Assembly: GCA_963783105.1 (NCBI GenBank)
Contig: CAWAMI010000001.1
Location: forward strand, 558,001 to 622,000
Reading direction: 5' to 3'
Length of the DNA: 64,000 nt
Origin: JAVEDQ01 sp963783105
Lineage (GTDB): Bacteria; Actinomycetota; Actinomycetes; Frankiales; Frankiaceae
Position 1 is the stretch's first letter, and each line of letters starts with the position of its first letter. Of the stretch, positions 16,873 through 26,708 are shown piece by piece. The translations under genes and the position numbers were made by a program. Below the pieces are notes generated by a model that searched no databases, was not told the origin of the DNA, and saw only the letters and a list, made by a program, of their open reading frames with translations.

Positions 16873-19320
16873 TCAGGTGAGTGGGGCCGTCGGGAGGTCC
16901 GGTGCCGCAGGGCGTGGGTTGCGGTCGAGCCATGCTCGGGTGGCCAGCTTGACGCGGTCTTCGACGAGGAACCAGAAGAGGGCGTAGCCCCAGACGGCGG
17001 CGGCCCAGCCCCAGCCCAGCGGGGTCATGAACAGTCCGAGCGCGGCGATGAGTGTGGCGAGGACCTGGGTGCCGAGCACGGCTGCGAGCAGCAGCCGGGA
17101 GGGGGCGGGGCGGCTCCAGAACGGTCCGCGGGTGCGGGTCACGAAGATGGTGAGGTGGCCGGAGACCGACAGCTTCAGGTAGATCAGTGTGCGGATGAGG
17201 TCGCGATCCACGTCGAGGACCTTGTCGGCGAGCGCGAAGAGCAGGAATGTTTCCAGGACGCCCAGCAGTCCGACGGTCGTGGCGATGGTCAGGACGGTGC
17301 GCATGTCCCATGCGGCCGGGCGGGCGGAGCCGCGGACGCGGTCGTAGGCGATGGCGAGGATCGCGCCGTCGTTGAGGATGGCCAGCAGCACGATCATGGT
17401 GGCGGTGACCGGGAAGAAGTTGACCGCGACGACGGTGAGCACGACCAGCAGCAGCACTCGGATGGTCTCGGCGATGCGGTAGGTGGCGTAGCTGGTCATT
17501 CGGGCGAAGATCTCCCGGGCCAGCCGGATCGCGTCGACGATCACGGACAGGCCCGGAGCGAGCAGCACGACGTCGGCTGCGGCGCGGGCGGCGTCGGTGG
17601 CCCCGGCGACCGCGACGCCCGCGTCCGCCTGTTTGAGTGCTGGGGCGTCGTTCACGCCGTCGCCGGTCATGCCGACGATGTGTCCCCGCTGTTGCAACAG
17701 CCGCACGATCTGGTATTTGTGCTCGGGGAACACCTGCGCGAAGCCGTCGGCGTTCTCGACCATGATGGCCGCTTGTCCGCTCTGGCTGTCGGCGCTGAGG
17801 TCAGTGGCGTCCAGGATGGTGTCGCCGAGGCCTACCTCGCGAGCGATCTCCGCTCCGATCGCCGCCTGGTCGCCGGTAACCATCTTCACCTCGACGCCGA
17901 GCCGGCCTGCGGCGTCGATGGTGGCTGCGGAGTCCTCTCGGGGCGGGTCGGACAGGGGCAGTACGCCGAGGAGCCGCCAGCGCCCGGTGCGGTCGGTTTC
18001 GGCGACGGAAAGCGAGCGGAACCCTCGCTCGGCGAACCGGTGTACCTGCTCACCCGCCGCTTCGACCGCCGGGTCATCGGGACAGAGCGCGGCGATCACC
18101 TGCGGGGCACCCTTGCTCACGCGCAGCTGCCTGCCGTCGGGGTGAAGGACGCTGGCCTCGGTGCGCTTGTCGACGGGGTCGAACGGAAGGAACGAGGCCA
18201 CCCGAAAGCCGCTTACTGGCAGGCGCTTCGTCGCGGCCAGGACCGCCAGGTCGATCGGGTCGCCGTCCTCTTCGCGGGAGGCGAGCGCCGCCGCGCGGAG
18301 GAGATCGTCCGACGAGGTACCCGCCGGGTGCCAGGCGTCGCCGACGGCCAACCGGTTCTGCGTGAGAGTGCCGGTCTTGTCCGAGCACAGCACGTCGATG
18401 CCGCCCAGCTCTTCGACCGCAGGCAGGTGGCTCACCACGACCTCCCGGCGGGCGAGTTGCCGGGCGCCGACCGCCATCGTGACCGACAGCACCGCCGGCA
18501 GTGCAACCGGCACCGAGGCGATGGTGACCACCAGGGCGAACTGCAGCGTCTGGAGCGCGGGGTTTCCGCGCGCGAGCGACACCACCAGCGTCAGAGTGAC
18601 GAGAGTCAACGCCAGAACGATCAAGTAGTTGCCGATGCGCAGCACCGCACGCTGGAAGTGGCTGGTCGTGCCGGCTGTCTCGACCAGGCTGGTGGTTCGC
18701 CCGAAGAAGCTGTCCGCGCCGGTGGCGAAGACGAGCACGTCGCCCTCGCCGCGGGTGATGACCGCGCCCGAGTACAGCACCTCCCCGCGAGCGCGGGACA
18801 CCGGTAGGGATTCACCGGTCAATGCCGACTGGTCCAGCTCCAAGGTGACGTCGTCGAGCAGCCGCGCATCGGCGGGCACGACATCGCCCAGTCGCAGTCG
18901 GGCCACGTCTCCGGGGACGAGTTCTCGCGTCGGCAGCTGCGTCCAGACCCCGTCGCGTCGCACTCTGGCGGTCGAGGCGAGCCGTTGCTTGAGCGCGGCG
19001 ATCGCGTCGGCCGCCTGGTGTTCTTCGATGTAGGCCACGACCCCATTCATCCCGAGCAGCACCGCGATGATTGCTGCGTCCGACCAGTGCCTCGCCAGCA
19101 CCGACAGCAGCAGAGCGGCCTCGATCATCCAAGGGATGGGCGCCCAGAAGTAGCCGAGGAACACCAGCACCGCGGGGCGGTGCTCTTCCGCGATCTCGTT
19201 CGGGCCGAACCTCGTCAGCCGCGCCGCTGCCTGTTCGCCGGACAACCCGTCACGGCCGGAGTGCAACTCGGCCTCGAGCTGCGGTAGTGGCATCGAGGAC
19301 AGCTCTGATGCGGCGGTCAT
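16873..19320 (-). CDS. Plasma-membrane proton-efflux-type P-type ATPase
   Basis: An 815-residue type IIIA-like P-ATPase that would export H+ (or another cation) at the cost of ATP. Seen in order: cation-transporter N-terminus (residues 10-45), first membrane pair, actuator TGES at 168-171, membrane segment with PVALPAV (271-277, lacking the CPC motif of heavy-metal pumps), phosphorylation site D314 in CSDKTGTLTQ, the hinge MTGDGVNDAPALKQADAGVAVAG, and six C-terminal membrane helices. The length matches fungal/plant-type bacterial homologues without an autoinhibitory tail. A DevR/DosR-like box lies about 90 bp upstream, suggesting induction under hypoxia or redox stress (inference). It is transcribed alone. 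Confidence 0.9.
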   Translation of the reverse strand: MTAASELSSMPLPQLEAELHSGRDGLSGEQAAARLTRFGPNEIAEEHRPAVLVFLGYFWAPIPWMIEAALLLSVLARHWSDAAIIAVLLGMNGVVAYIEEHQAADAIAALKQRLASTARVRRDGVWTQLPTRELVPGDVARLRLGDVVPADARLLDDVTLELDQSALTGESLPVSRARGEVLYSGAVITRGEGDVLVFATGADSFFGRTTSLVETAGTTSHFQRAVLRIGNYLIVLALTLVTLTLVVSLARGNPALQTLQFALVVTIASVPVALPAVLSVTMAVGARQLARREVVVSHLPAVEELGGIDVLCSDKTGTLTQNRLAVGDAWHPAGTSSDDLLRAAALASREEDGDPIDLAVLAATKRLPVSGFRVASFLPFDPVDKRTEASVLHPDGRQLRVSKGAPQVIAALCPDDPAVEAAGEQVHRFAERGFRSLSVAETDRTGRWRLLGVLPLSDPPREDSAATIDAAGRLGVEVKMVTGDQAAIGAEIAREVGLGDTILDATDLSADSQSGQAAIMVENADGFAQVFPEHKYQIVRLLQQRGHIVGMTGDGVNDAPALKQADAGVAVAGATDAARAAADVVLLAPGLSVIVDAIRLAREIFARMTSYATYRIAETIRVLLLVVLTVVAVNFFPVTATMIVLLAILNDGAILAIAYDRVRGSARPAAWDMRTVLTIATTVGLLGVLETFLLFALADKVLDVDRDLIRTLIYLKLSVSGHLTIFVTRTRGPFWSRPAPSRLLLAAVLGTQVLATLIAALGLFMTPLGWGWAAAVWGYALFWFLVEDRVKLATRAWLDRNPRPAAPDLPTAPLT

Positions 19321-19381
19321 CGGTTCCCCGGCTCCTCCTCATTGGGTCTGCTCATCAGCCGTATCCGATGGGAAGGATGAA

Positions 19382-19424
19382 CGGGACCCATCGGCAGTCA
19401 TGGATAAGCGGGACCAACGTCCCG
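19382..19424. promoter_or_regulatory. DevR/DosR-like operator upstream of the P-type ATPase
   Basis: CGGGAC-CAAC-GTCCCG at 19409-19424 is a perfect 6+4+6 palindrome with the GGGAC-n4-GTCCC geometry of the mycobacterial DosR (DevR) box. A second, half-conserved site (CGGGAC at 19382-19387 with a degenerate right arm) lies 27 bp closer to the gene, as in tandem DosR boxes. The boxes are 60-105 bp upstream of the ATPase start. NarL/DevR-type response regulators are encoded at 52296 and 58110, but nothing links them directly. The 291-bp gap from 19321 to 19611 holds no convincing gene. Confidence 0.5.
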
Positions 19425-19611
19425 TGCCCCGCCTCGCCGACGGCCGTCGCCGCCGACGTCGCCGCCGACCAGATGCCAAGGGCGACCTGCTCTCGTTCCC
19501 TGGCGAGGGGTGCGTGATACCCCGCGATCGACGCCCTTGGACCCCTGCTGGGAATGCCGAACCCGGACCGGCCCTACGTGACCGACCTCGGCCGCGTCAG
19601 CGCAGCGGCGC

Positions 19612-20535
19612 TCAGACCGCCCGCAGGTAGTCGTCGAACGAGGCGCCGGTGAGTCGCTCGTAGGCCTCGACGTACCGGCTCCGCGTCGCGTCGACCACGT
19701 CCTCGGGCAGCTCGGCGGCGGTGCCGTTGAGTCCGTTCTCGGTCAGCCAGTTCCGCACGTACTGCTTGTCGTAGGACGGCTGCGCGCGCCCCGGCTGCCA
19801 GTCGTCCGCCGGCCAGAAGCGCGACGAGTCCGGCGTCAGCACCTCGTCGGCGAGTCGGAGGGTGCCGTTGCGGTCCCGACCGAACTCGAACTTGGTGTCG
19901 GCGAGCAGGATCCCGCGCTCGGCGGCCATCTGGGTGGCGCGGCGGAAGATGCCGAGCGTGAGCCGCTCGAGCTCCTCCGCCTGCTCGCGGCCGAGGGTGG
20001 CGACGACGTCGTCGCGGGTGATGTTCTCGTCGTGCTCGCCCTGCGGCGCCTTGGTCGACGGGGTGTAGATCGGCTCCGGCAGCTGGTCGCCGTCGACGAG
20101 GCCGGCGGGCAGCTGGTGGCCGGAGACGGCGCCGGTGCGCTGGTAGTCCTTGAGGCCGCTGCCGGTGAGGTAGCCGCGGGCGACGCACTCGACCGGGAAC
20201 ATGTCGAGGCGGCGGCAGAGCATCGAGCGGCCGCGGAGCTGGTCTGCGTACGGCTGCAGCGAGTCCGGGTACTCGGCGACCCGGGCGGTCAGCAGGTGCG
20301 AGGGCACGAGGTCGGAGAGCTGGTCGAACCACCACAGGGACAGCGCCGTGAGCACGGCTCCCTTGTCGGGGATCTCGGTCGGGAGGATCACGTCGTAGGC
20401 GCTGATGCGGTCGCTGGCGACGAGCAGGATGGCGGGTTCACCGTCCGGCCCGTCGACGGCGAACATCTCCCGGACCTTGCCGGAGCCGAGATGGGTCAGA
20501 CCGGAGAATGAGGAAGCTGCGAGCGGCACGAGCAC
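19612..20535 (-). CDS. purC: Phosphoribosylaminoimidazole-succinocarboxamide synthase
   Basis: SAICAR synthetase joins aspartate to CAIR using ATP in de novo purine synthesis. About 307 residues with the family's HLGSGKVREMF opening, VASDRISAYDVILPTEIPDKGAVLT, the substrate-binding SGLKDYQRTGAVSGHQLP and the ILLADTKFEFG motif. It has the longer length typical of the actinobacterial form. Two closely spaced GTG codons (20535 and 20529) are possible starts; neither has a strong ribosome-binding site. The frame stays open further upstream, but that part overlaps the divergent permease gene. Other purine genes are 5-10 kb away at 25401-29825. Confidence 0.93.
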   Translation of the reverse strand: MLVPLAASSFSGLTHLGSGKVREMFAVDGPDGEPAILLVASDRISAYDVILPTEIPDKGAVLTALSLWWFDQLSDLVPSHLLTARVAEYPDSLQPYADQLRGRSMLCRRLDMFPVECVARGYLTGSGLKDYQRTGAVSGHQLPAGLVDGDQLPEPIYTPSTKAPQGEHDENITRDDVVATLGREQAEELERLTLGIFRRATQMAAERGILLADTKFEFGRDRNGTLRLADEVLTPDSSRFWPADDWQPGRAQPSYDKQYVRNWLTENGLNGTAAELPEDVVDATRSRYVEAYERLTGASFDDYLRAV

Positions 20536-20566
20536 AACGTATCGGTTGGCCACCTGACCGCTCGGG

Positions 20567-21346
20567 ATGGGCGGGCCGATGCTGTCGAACTCGCCCGACG
20601 TGCTGCCCACCGCCGCCGCCGTCGTCGGCCTCCTGGGCCTCGCGGTCGCCGCGCTGACGCTGTTCCGGGTTCCGTTGCGACTGGCGGTCGCGACGGCGGG
20701 CGGTCGCGCGGTGCTGCAGCTCTCGGCGGTCGGGCTGCTGCTCACCGGCGTGCTGCGGGCTCCGGCGGCGGTCGCCGGCTTCCTGGCGCTGATGCTGACG
20801 GTCGCGTGCGCCACGACGACCCGCCGACTGGGCCGGACCGGGCTCACCCAGAGCCTGTGGGCGCCGGTGCTGGCCGGCAGCCTCGCCGGGGCCGTGCCGA
20901 CCGTCGGGCTGGTCTTCGCGGTGGGCGCCCTGCCGGGGTCCGGGCGCTACCTGCTCGCCCTCGGCGGCATCGTGCTCGGGAACACCATGACCGCGTCGAC
21001 CCTCACCGGGCGACGCTTCGCGGACGCCCTCGTCCGCCGCAGGGACGAGGTCGAGGGCTGGCTGGCGCTGGGGGCGACCCCGCGGATCGCGGCCGCGCCG
21101 CTGGCCCGCGACGCGGTGCACGAGGCGCTGATCCCCGGCCTGGACCAGACCCGCACCGTCGGACTGGTGACGCTGCCCGGCGCGCTCGTGGGTGCCCTCG
21201 CGGGCGGTGCCAGCGCCGCGGGGGCGGCTCGCTTCCAGCTGATCGTCCTCGTCGCGCTGCTCGCCGCGCAGAGCCTCTCGGCGACGACGCTGGCCTACCT
21301 CGTGGGCGCCCCGGCGCAGCTGCCGGAGCAGCCGTCCGCGCGGTGA
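20567..21346 (+). CDS. FetB/UPF0014-type ABC transporter permease
   Basis: A 259-residue polytopic membrane protein with about seven hydrophobic segments, of the FetB (YbbM) family. In Escherichia coli FetB pairs with the ATPase FetA to export iron under oxidative stress. Signature segments are GGRAVLQLSAVGLLLTG, GNTMTASTLTGRR (residues ~140-155), the EVEGWLALGATPRIA coupling region and GLDQTRTVGLVTLPGALVGALAGGASA. No partner ATPase gene is beside it, so an ATPase encoded elsewhere would be needed. It starts at ATG 20567 or the in-frame ATG 20579, 31 bases from the divergent purC start. The transported substrate is inferred from the family only. Confidence 0.8.
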   Translation: MGGPMLSNSPDVLPTAAAVVGLLGLAVAALTLFRVPLRLAVATAGGRAVLQLSAVGLLLTGVLRAPAAVAGFLALMLTVACATTTRRLGRTGLTQSLWAPVLAGSLAGAVPTVGLVFAVGALPGSGRYLLALGGIVLGNTMTASTLTGRRFADALVRRRDEVEGWLALGATPRIAAAPLARDAVHEALIPGLDQTRTVGLVTLPGALVGALAGGASAAGAARFQLIVLVALLAAQSLSATTLAYLVGAPAQLPEQPSAR

Positions 21347-21397
21347 CAGTCGGGCGCTGAGAGCGCGGCGCCGAGAGTCGCTGGGAGTCGGCTGCGC

Positions 21398-22882
21398 TCA
21401 GCCCTGCGCGTTGCCCGTGACGTTCCAGCTCCGCAGCGCCAGCGCCGGCGCCAGGAAGCTCAGGCCCGGGTCGCCGAACAGCTCCGGGTTGTCGCCCACC
21501 CCCAGGACGTTGCCGGGCGCCAGCGCGTCGGCGTACGACTGGGTGAACCGGACGTTGCGCGCGGGCCCGACGACGACGCCGTCCTCCACCAGGAACAGCC
21601 CGTTGCGGGTGAGGCCGGTGACGGTCAGCGGCCGCGGGTCCAGCACGCGGGTGTACCAGAAGTCGTGCACCAGCAGGGCTCGGCCGAGCCCGCCGAGCAG
21701 CTCGTCCTCGGCCAGGCTGCCGGGGTGCAGGCCGACGGCGGGGGCGAAGCCGCCGCTGGCCGCGCCGCCCGTGAGCGAGCCGCCATTGCTCGCGGTCCCT
21801 GCCCTACGCGCGTCCCTGCGGTCCGCGGCGAGTTCGGTGGTCACGCCCTCGCGGACCAGCTCGTAGGTCCGCCGCGGGGTCCCCTCGGCGTCGAAGGGCA
21901 GGGCCGGCATCCGTGGGTCCAGCGGGTCGCAGACCAGCGTGAGCGAGGGGTCCAGCTGCTGCTCACCGACCGCCGCGAACGACCGGCCCTCGGCGACCCC
22001 GCGCGAGGTGAGGCCGTAGAAGGTGAGGAACGCCAGGATGTCCGCCACGGCCGAGGGCCGGAGCACGACCGGCCACGAACCGGGCTCGAGGTCGACGGGA
22101 TCGGCGGCCGCGGCACGCGCGGTGCGAGCGGCGAGGGCTCCGGTGGCCGCGGCGTCGATGTCGGCGAGGGCGATCGCCGCCCGCCGCCCCGCACCGTCGG
22201 CCAGCCCCGGGCGGACAGTCTTGTCGGCAAACCCGTTGTCGGCGAGCCGGCCGCCGGCCAGCGCGTCCGCGGCCTCGCCCGCCAGTAGCGGGGAGCGCGC
22301 CACCCCGTCGAGCGCCGCGAACGACGTGCTGTCGGCCAGCCGCTGGCCGGCGGAGTTGACAAAGGCGGTGGTGGTGCCCCGGGTGGAGCAGAAGCCGGCG
22401 CAGTCGAGGCCTTCGGCGGCGTCGAGGAAGGCGCGCACCGCCTCGGCCCGCTCGGCCGGCGCGGCCGTGGCGGTGGCCTCGTCGACGTGCTCCATCGGCT
22501 CGGCCGGGGCGGGTGGGGCGAGCCCGGGCCAGTCCGCGTCGACGGGCTGGACCCGGGCGGCGTCGAGAGCGGCCGCGGCCAGGCGGCGCAGGACGGTCCC
22601 GTCCCCGCCGGTGCCGCGCACGGTCGCCGTCCGACCGCCGACCGAGACGAGGAGCCGGACGGCCAGGACCTCCTCGGTGACGTTCTGGTGGATGGCCGAG
22701 CCGGCGAAGCGCGTGAGCGACGATTCCCCGACCTCGGCGGTCACGGCGATCTCGGCGTCGCGCGCGCCACCGGCCCGGGCGACGTCGAGGGCCACCTCGA
22801 GGGCGCGGTCGGCCACCTCGACCGCGTCGGGGAACAGCAGCGTGGGCCGTGGCTGCCACTCCGGAGCGCGGTGCCTAGCCAC
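21398..22882 (-). CDS. tldE: TldE/PmbA-type metalloprotease partner subunit
   Basis: A 494-residue TldD/PmbA-family protein without the HExxxH motif, which identifies it as the inactive TldE (PmbA) partner. TldD and TldE form a heterodimeric protease that degrades unfolded peptides and processes some ribosomally made peptides (family knowledge). Visible features are the N-terminal substrate-channel domain, FVNSAGQRLADSTSF, WPVVLRPSAVADILAF and the C-terminal VTGLTRNGLFLVEDG. The start overlaps the end of tldD by eight bases, so the two are translationally coupled. The middle (residues ~335-365) has a Gly/Ser/Ala-rich insertion. Confidence 0.88.
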   Translation of the reverse strand: MARHRAPEWQPRPTLLFPDAVEVADRALEVALDVARAGGARDAEIAVTAEVGESSLTRFAGSAIHQNVTEEVLAVRLLVSVGGRTATVRGTGGDGTVLRRLAAAALDAARVQPVDADWPGLAPPAPAEPMEHVDEATATAAPAERAEAVRAFLDAAEGLDCAGFCSTRGTTTAFVNSAGQRLADSTSFAALDGVARSPLLAGEAADALAGGRLADNGFADKTVRPGLADGAGRRAAIALADIDAAATGALAARTARAAAADPVDLEPGSWPVVLRPSAVADILAFLTFYGLTSRGVAEGRSFAAVGEQQLDPSLTLVCDPLDPRMPALPFDAEGTPRRTYELVREGVTTELAADRRDARRAGTASNGGSLTGGAASGGFAPAVGLHPGSLAEDELLGGLGRALLVHDFWYTRVLDPRPLTVTGLTRNGLFLVEDGVVVGPARNVRFTQSYADALAPGNVLGVGDNPELFGDPGLSFLAPALALRSWNVTGNAQG

Positions 22883-24329
22883 GGCCGTTCCCCGAGGAGA
22901 CGCCCACCCGCACGTCGCGGAAGCGGGCCGGCACCGACGGATGCCCGGTGTGCCCGATCTGCAGGGGCTGGCCCTTGCCGCAGTTCGGCGTGCCCCAGAA
23001 CACCCACTCGTCGCGGTTGCCGAGCATGTCCAGCGAGCTCCAGAACGCCGGTCCGATGCCGGTGTAGGTCGGGTTGCGCAGCATGCGGCCGCGTCGGCCG
23101 TTCTTGATCTCCCAGCCGATCTCGCAGCCGAACTGGAAGTTGAGCCGCCGGTCGTCGATCGACCAGGAGCGGTTGTTCTCCAGATAGATGCCGTCGCCGG
23201 TGGCGGCGATCATCTCCTCGAGGGAGGAGTCTCCGGGCAGCAGCCCGACGTTGGTCATCCGCACCATCGGCAGCCGGGCCCACCCGTCGGCGCGCACGCA
23301 GGCCCCGCTGGCGTCCAGACCGGCCCGCGCGCCGGAGTCCCGGCCGGACAGCACGCCGACCCACACACCGTCGCGGACGATGTCGACCGGCCGGGCGGGG
23401 GTGCCCTCGTCGTCGTAGCCGAAGGAGCCGAGCGCCCCGGGGAGGGTGGCGTCGGCGGTGATGTTCATGAGGTCGCTGCCGAAGCGCAGGGAGCCGAGGC
23501 GCTCCAGGTCGAGCCAGGACGTACCGGCGAACGCCGCCTCCCAGCCGAGGATGCGGTCGAGCTCGACCGCGTGCCCGACCGACTCGTGGATCTGCAGCGC
23601 CATCTGCTCCTGGTCGAGGATCAGGTCGACGACCCCGGCGGGGCAGGGCGGCGCCTGCAGCAGCGCCTTGGCCTCGTCGACCACGCGATCGGTGTGACCG
23701 GGGAGGTCGAACTCCCGGATCAGCTCGTACCCGCGGCCGGCGTACTGCCCGAAGGCGCTGGGGTAGCTGCGCCGCTGGGTCTCGTCCCGGCCGACCGTGG
23801 TGGCGTTCATCCCGCCACCGCACTTGCGGATCCGCTGGCTGACCCGCGTGCCCTCGCTGGTCACCAGCCAGCTGCGGACGTCCCACGCGCCGTAGTGCGC
23901 GACCGCGACGTCGGCGCCGCCGGCCTTCATCTCAGCCGTGACGCGGGCGAACAGGTCGCCCTTCTCGGACAGCGGGACGTCGAACGGGTCCTCGAGGCAG
24001 ACGTTCTCCCAGTGCCCGGTCACCGGCGGCTCGGGCAGCAGCTCGACAGGGGACCCGGCGGCGACGTTGGAGGCCCGCGCCACGGCCGCCGCTCGCTGCC
24101 CGGTCCGGCGGACGTCGGCCGGGTCGAGGCGGGCGCTCGCGGCGAAGCCCCAGGCCGAGCCGACGAGGGCGCGGACGCCGAGGCCGGTGGACTCGCCGGA
24201 GTCGACCTGCTCGACCAGTCCGTCCTGCGCGGACAGGCTCTCCTCGCGGGTCGCGACCACCCGGGCGTCGGCATAGCGCGCACCGGCGGCGAGCGCCGCC
24301 TCCACCGCCGCCTGGGCCGCGTCGAACAC
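22875..24329 (-). CDS. tldD: TldD-type metalloprotease, catalytic subunit
   Basis: A 484-residue active subunit of the TldD/TldE protease. The zinc-binding HExxxH is at residues 248-253 (HESVGH), and the third ligand region is the conserved Cys near the C-terminus in TPNCGKGQP. An internal GIYLENNRSWSIDDRRLNFQF block is typical. First gene of a two-gene unit with tldE (8-base overlap). The start codon is GTG at 24329; no strong Shine-Dalgarno is seen. No short precursor-peptide gene is apparent nearby, so a general proteolytic role is likelier than peptide maturation. Confidence 0.9.
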   Translation of the reverse strand: MFDAAQAAVEAALAAGARYADARVVATREESLSAQDGLVEQVDSGESTGLGVRALVGSAWGFAASARLDPADVRRTGQRAAAVARASNVAAGSPVELLPEPPVTGHWENVCLEDPFDVPLSEKGDLFARVTAEMKAGGADVAVAHYGAWDVRSWLVTSEGTRVSQRIRKCGGGMNATTVGRDETQRRSYPSAFGQYAGRGYELIREFDLPGHTDRVVDEAKALLQAPPCPAGVVDLILDQEQMALQIHESVGHAVELDRILGWEAAFAGTSWLDLERLGSLRFGSDLMNITADATLPGALGSFGYDDEGTPARPVDIVRDGVWVGVLSGRDSGARAGLDASGACVRADGWARLPMVRMTNVGLLPGDSSLEEMIAATGDGIYLENNRSWSIDDRRLNFQFGCEIGWEIKNGRRGRMLRNPTYTGIGPAFWSSLDMLGNRDEWVFWGTPNCGKGQPLQIGHTGHPSVPARFRDVRVGVSSGNGRG

Positions 24330-24408
24330 CAGGTCACCCTAGCCGCGAGGGTGCCGCGCGAGCTCCGGACGCGCGCATCGGATGTGGATCACCCCACACA
24401 CAGGACTA

Positions 24409-24422
24409 GTTGAGCTATCAAC
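24409..24422. promoter_or_regulatory. Palindromic operator candidate upstream of doxX
   Basis: GTTGA-GCTA-TCAAC is a perfect 14-bp inverted repeat ending 48 bases before the DoxX start. Length and symmetry suit a MarR- or HxlR-type regulator, families that often control doxX-like genes. No such regulator is adjacent. Confidence 0.45.
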
Positions 24423-24470
24423 GAGGTTCCTCGGGGAACACAGGAAAGACATCGATTTCTGGAGTTAGTG

Positions 24471-25037
24471 ATGAATACCGGTCTTCTCATCCTGCGCGTG
24501 GTCCTGGGCCTGCTGCTCGTCGGTCACGGCAGCCAGAAGCTGTTCGGCTGGTTCGGCGGGCACGGCCTGAAGGGCACGGGCGGCTTCTTCCACTCCGTCG
24601 GATTCCGCCCCGGCCGCCCGATGGCGCTGGTGGCGGGCGTCACCGAGGTGGGCGCGGGCGTGCTGCTCGCGCTCGGCCTGCTCACGCCGCTCGCCGCCGC
24701 GGCCGTGGTCGGCACCCTGTTCGTCGCCTCGTCCGTCCACTGGAAGAACGGACTGTGGGGCCAGCACGGCGGCTTCGAGCTGCCCCTGTTCTACGCGCTC
24801 ACGGCCGTCGTCCTCGCCTTCACCGGCCCGGGCGACTACTCGCTCGACAACGTGGTGGGCCTCGACCGGTTCAACGGCTCCGGCTGGGGCGTGCTCGCGG
24901 CCGCGATCGGCCTGCTGTCCGGCTTCGTCGTGGTCAGCCGCGCCCGGCGCGCACTGACCGCCGACGCCGGGCACGAGACCTCGGGCCGGGAGATCTACCC
25001 GACCGAGACGCCGCAGGACGAGCGCGTCAACGCCTGA
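24471..25037 (+). CDS. DoxX-family membrane protein
   Basis: A 188-residue integral membrane protein with four hydrophobic helices: LLILRVVLGLLLVGHGSQKLFG, MALVAGVTEVGAGVLLALGLL, the ALTAVVLAF region and GVLAAAIGLLSGFVVV. The GHGSQKLFGWFGG motif is the DoxX signature. In mycobacteria DoxX works with a thiosulfate sulfurtransferase-like protein and superoxide dismutase in thiol/oxidant defence; other members are quinone oxidoreductase-associated. I chose ATG 24471 (GGAG six bases upstream) over the preceding GTG. It is monocistronic between divergent tldD and a convergent small gene. The palindrome at 24409-24422 suggests inducible control. Confidence 0.85.
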   Translation: MNTGLLILRVVLGLLLVGHGSQKLFGWFGGHGLKGTGGFFHSVGFRPGRPMALVAGVTEVGAGVLLALGLLTPLAAAAVVGTLFVASSVHWKNGLWGQHGGFELPLFYALTAVVLAFTGPGDYSLDNVVGLDRFNGSGWGVLAAAIGLLSGFVVVSRARRALTADAGHETSGREIYPTETPQDERVNA

Positions 25038-25055
25038 GGAGCCGCTTCCCGCCCG

Positions 25056-25343
25056 TCAGGGCGCCTCGACCGGCCGGATGACGGGCTCCCCGTCGTCGCC
25101 GGTCCAGCGGACGTGCACCCCGTCCGGCATCCCGATGTCGGAAAGCTTGCGCACCAGCTCGTCGCCGATCGCCTCGACCTCCTCGCGCCGGTAGGCGTGC
25201 ACCACCAGTGAGCTCTCGTCGGCGGAGGCGACCTCGGCCCGCGTGCGCAGATCGTCCTCGAGGTAGCCGCGCAGGTCCTGCCCGGTCGGCGAGGAGCCGG
25301 ACGGCAGGGAGACCGTCAGGTCGATGGGGTGCTCGTTGCGCAC
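25056..25343 (-). CDS. Hypothetical protein downstream of purB
   Basis: A 95-residue acidic protein with no signal or membrane segment. It begins MRNEHPIDLTVSLPSGSSP and contains two charged helices separated by short strands (SLVVHAYRREEVEAIGDELVRKLSDIG, then VHVRWTGDDGEPVIRP), consistent with a small alpha/beta fold. It starts 57 bases after the purB stop on the same strand and is probably the last gene of the purine operon. I recognise no family. Confidence 0.6.
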   Translation of the reverse strand: MRNEHPIDLTVSLPSGSSPTGQDLRGYLEDDLRTRAEVASADESSLVVHAYRREEVEAIGDELVRKLSDIGMPDGVHVRWTGDDGEPVIRPVEAP

Positions 25344-25400
25344 GGGAGGCGCCTCTCGGTCGGCGGGGTTCGTGGGCCGGGTGGGCTGCGGCTCAGTGAC

Positions 25401-26704
<1,304 letters not shown>

Positions 26705-26708
<4 letters not shown>

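Noticed and set aside
19400..19630. 76-codon plus-strand frame upstream of purC's 3' end
   Set aside because: Arg-rich low complexity, overlaps the purC stop region and covers the DevR-like box. No ribosome-binding site.
21398..24470. RiPP (modified peptide) cluster suggested by tldD/tldE
   Set aside because: No short precursor gene, YcaO, radical-SAM or lanthionine enzyme lies on either side; the flanks are purC, a permease and doxX.
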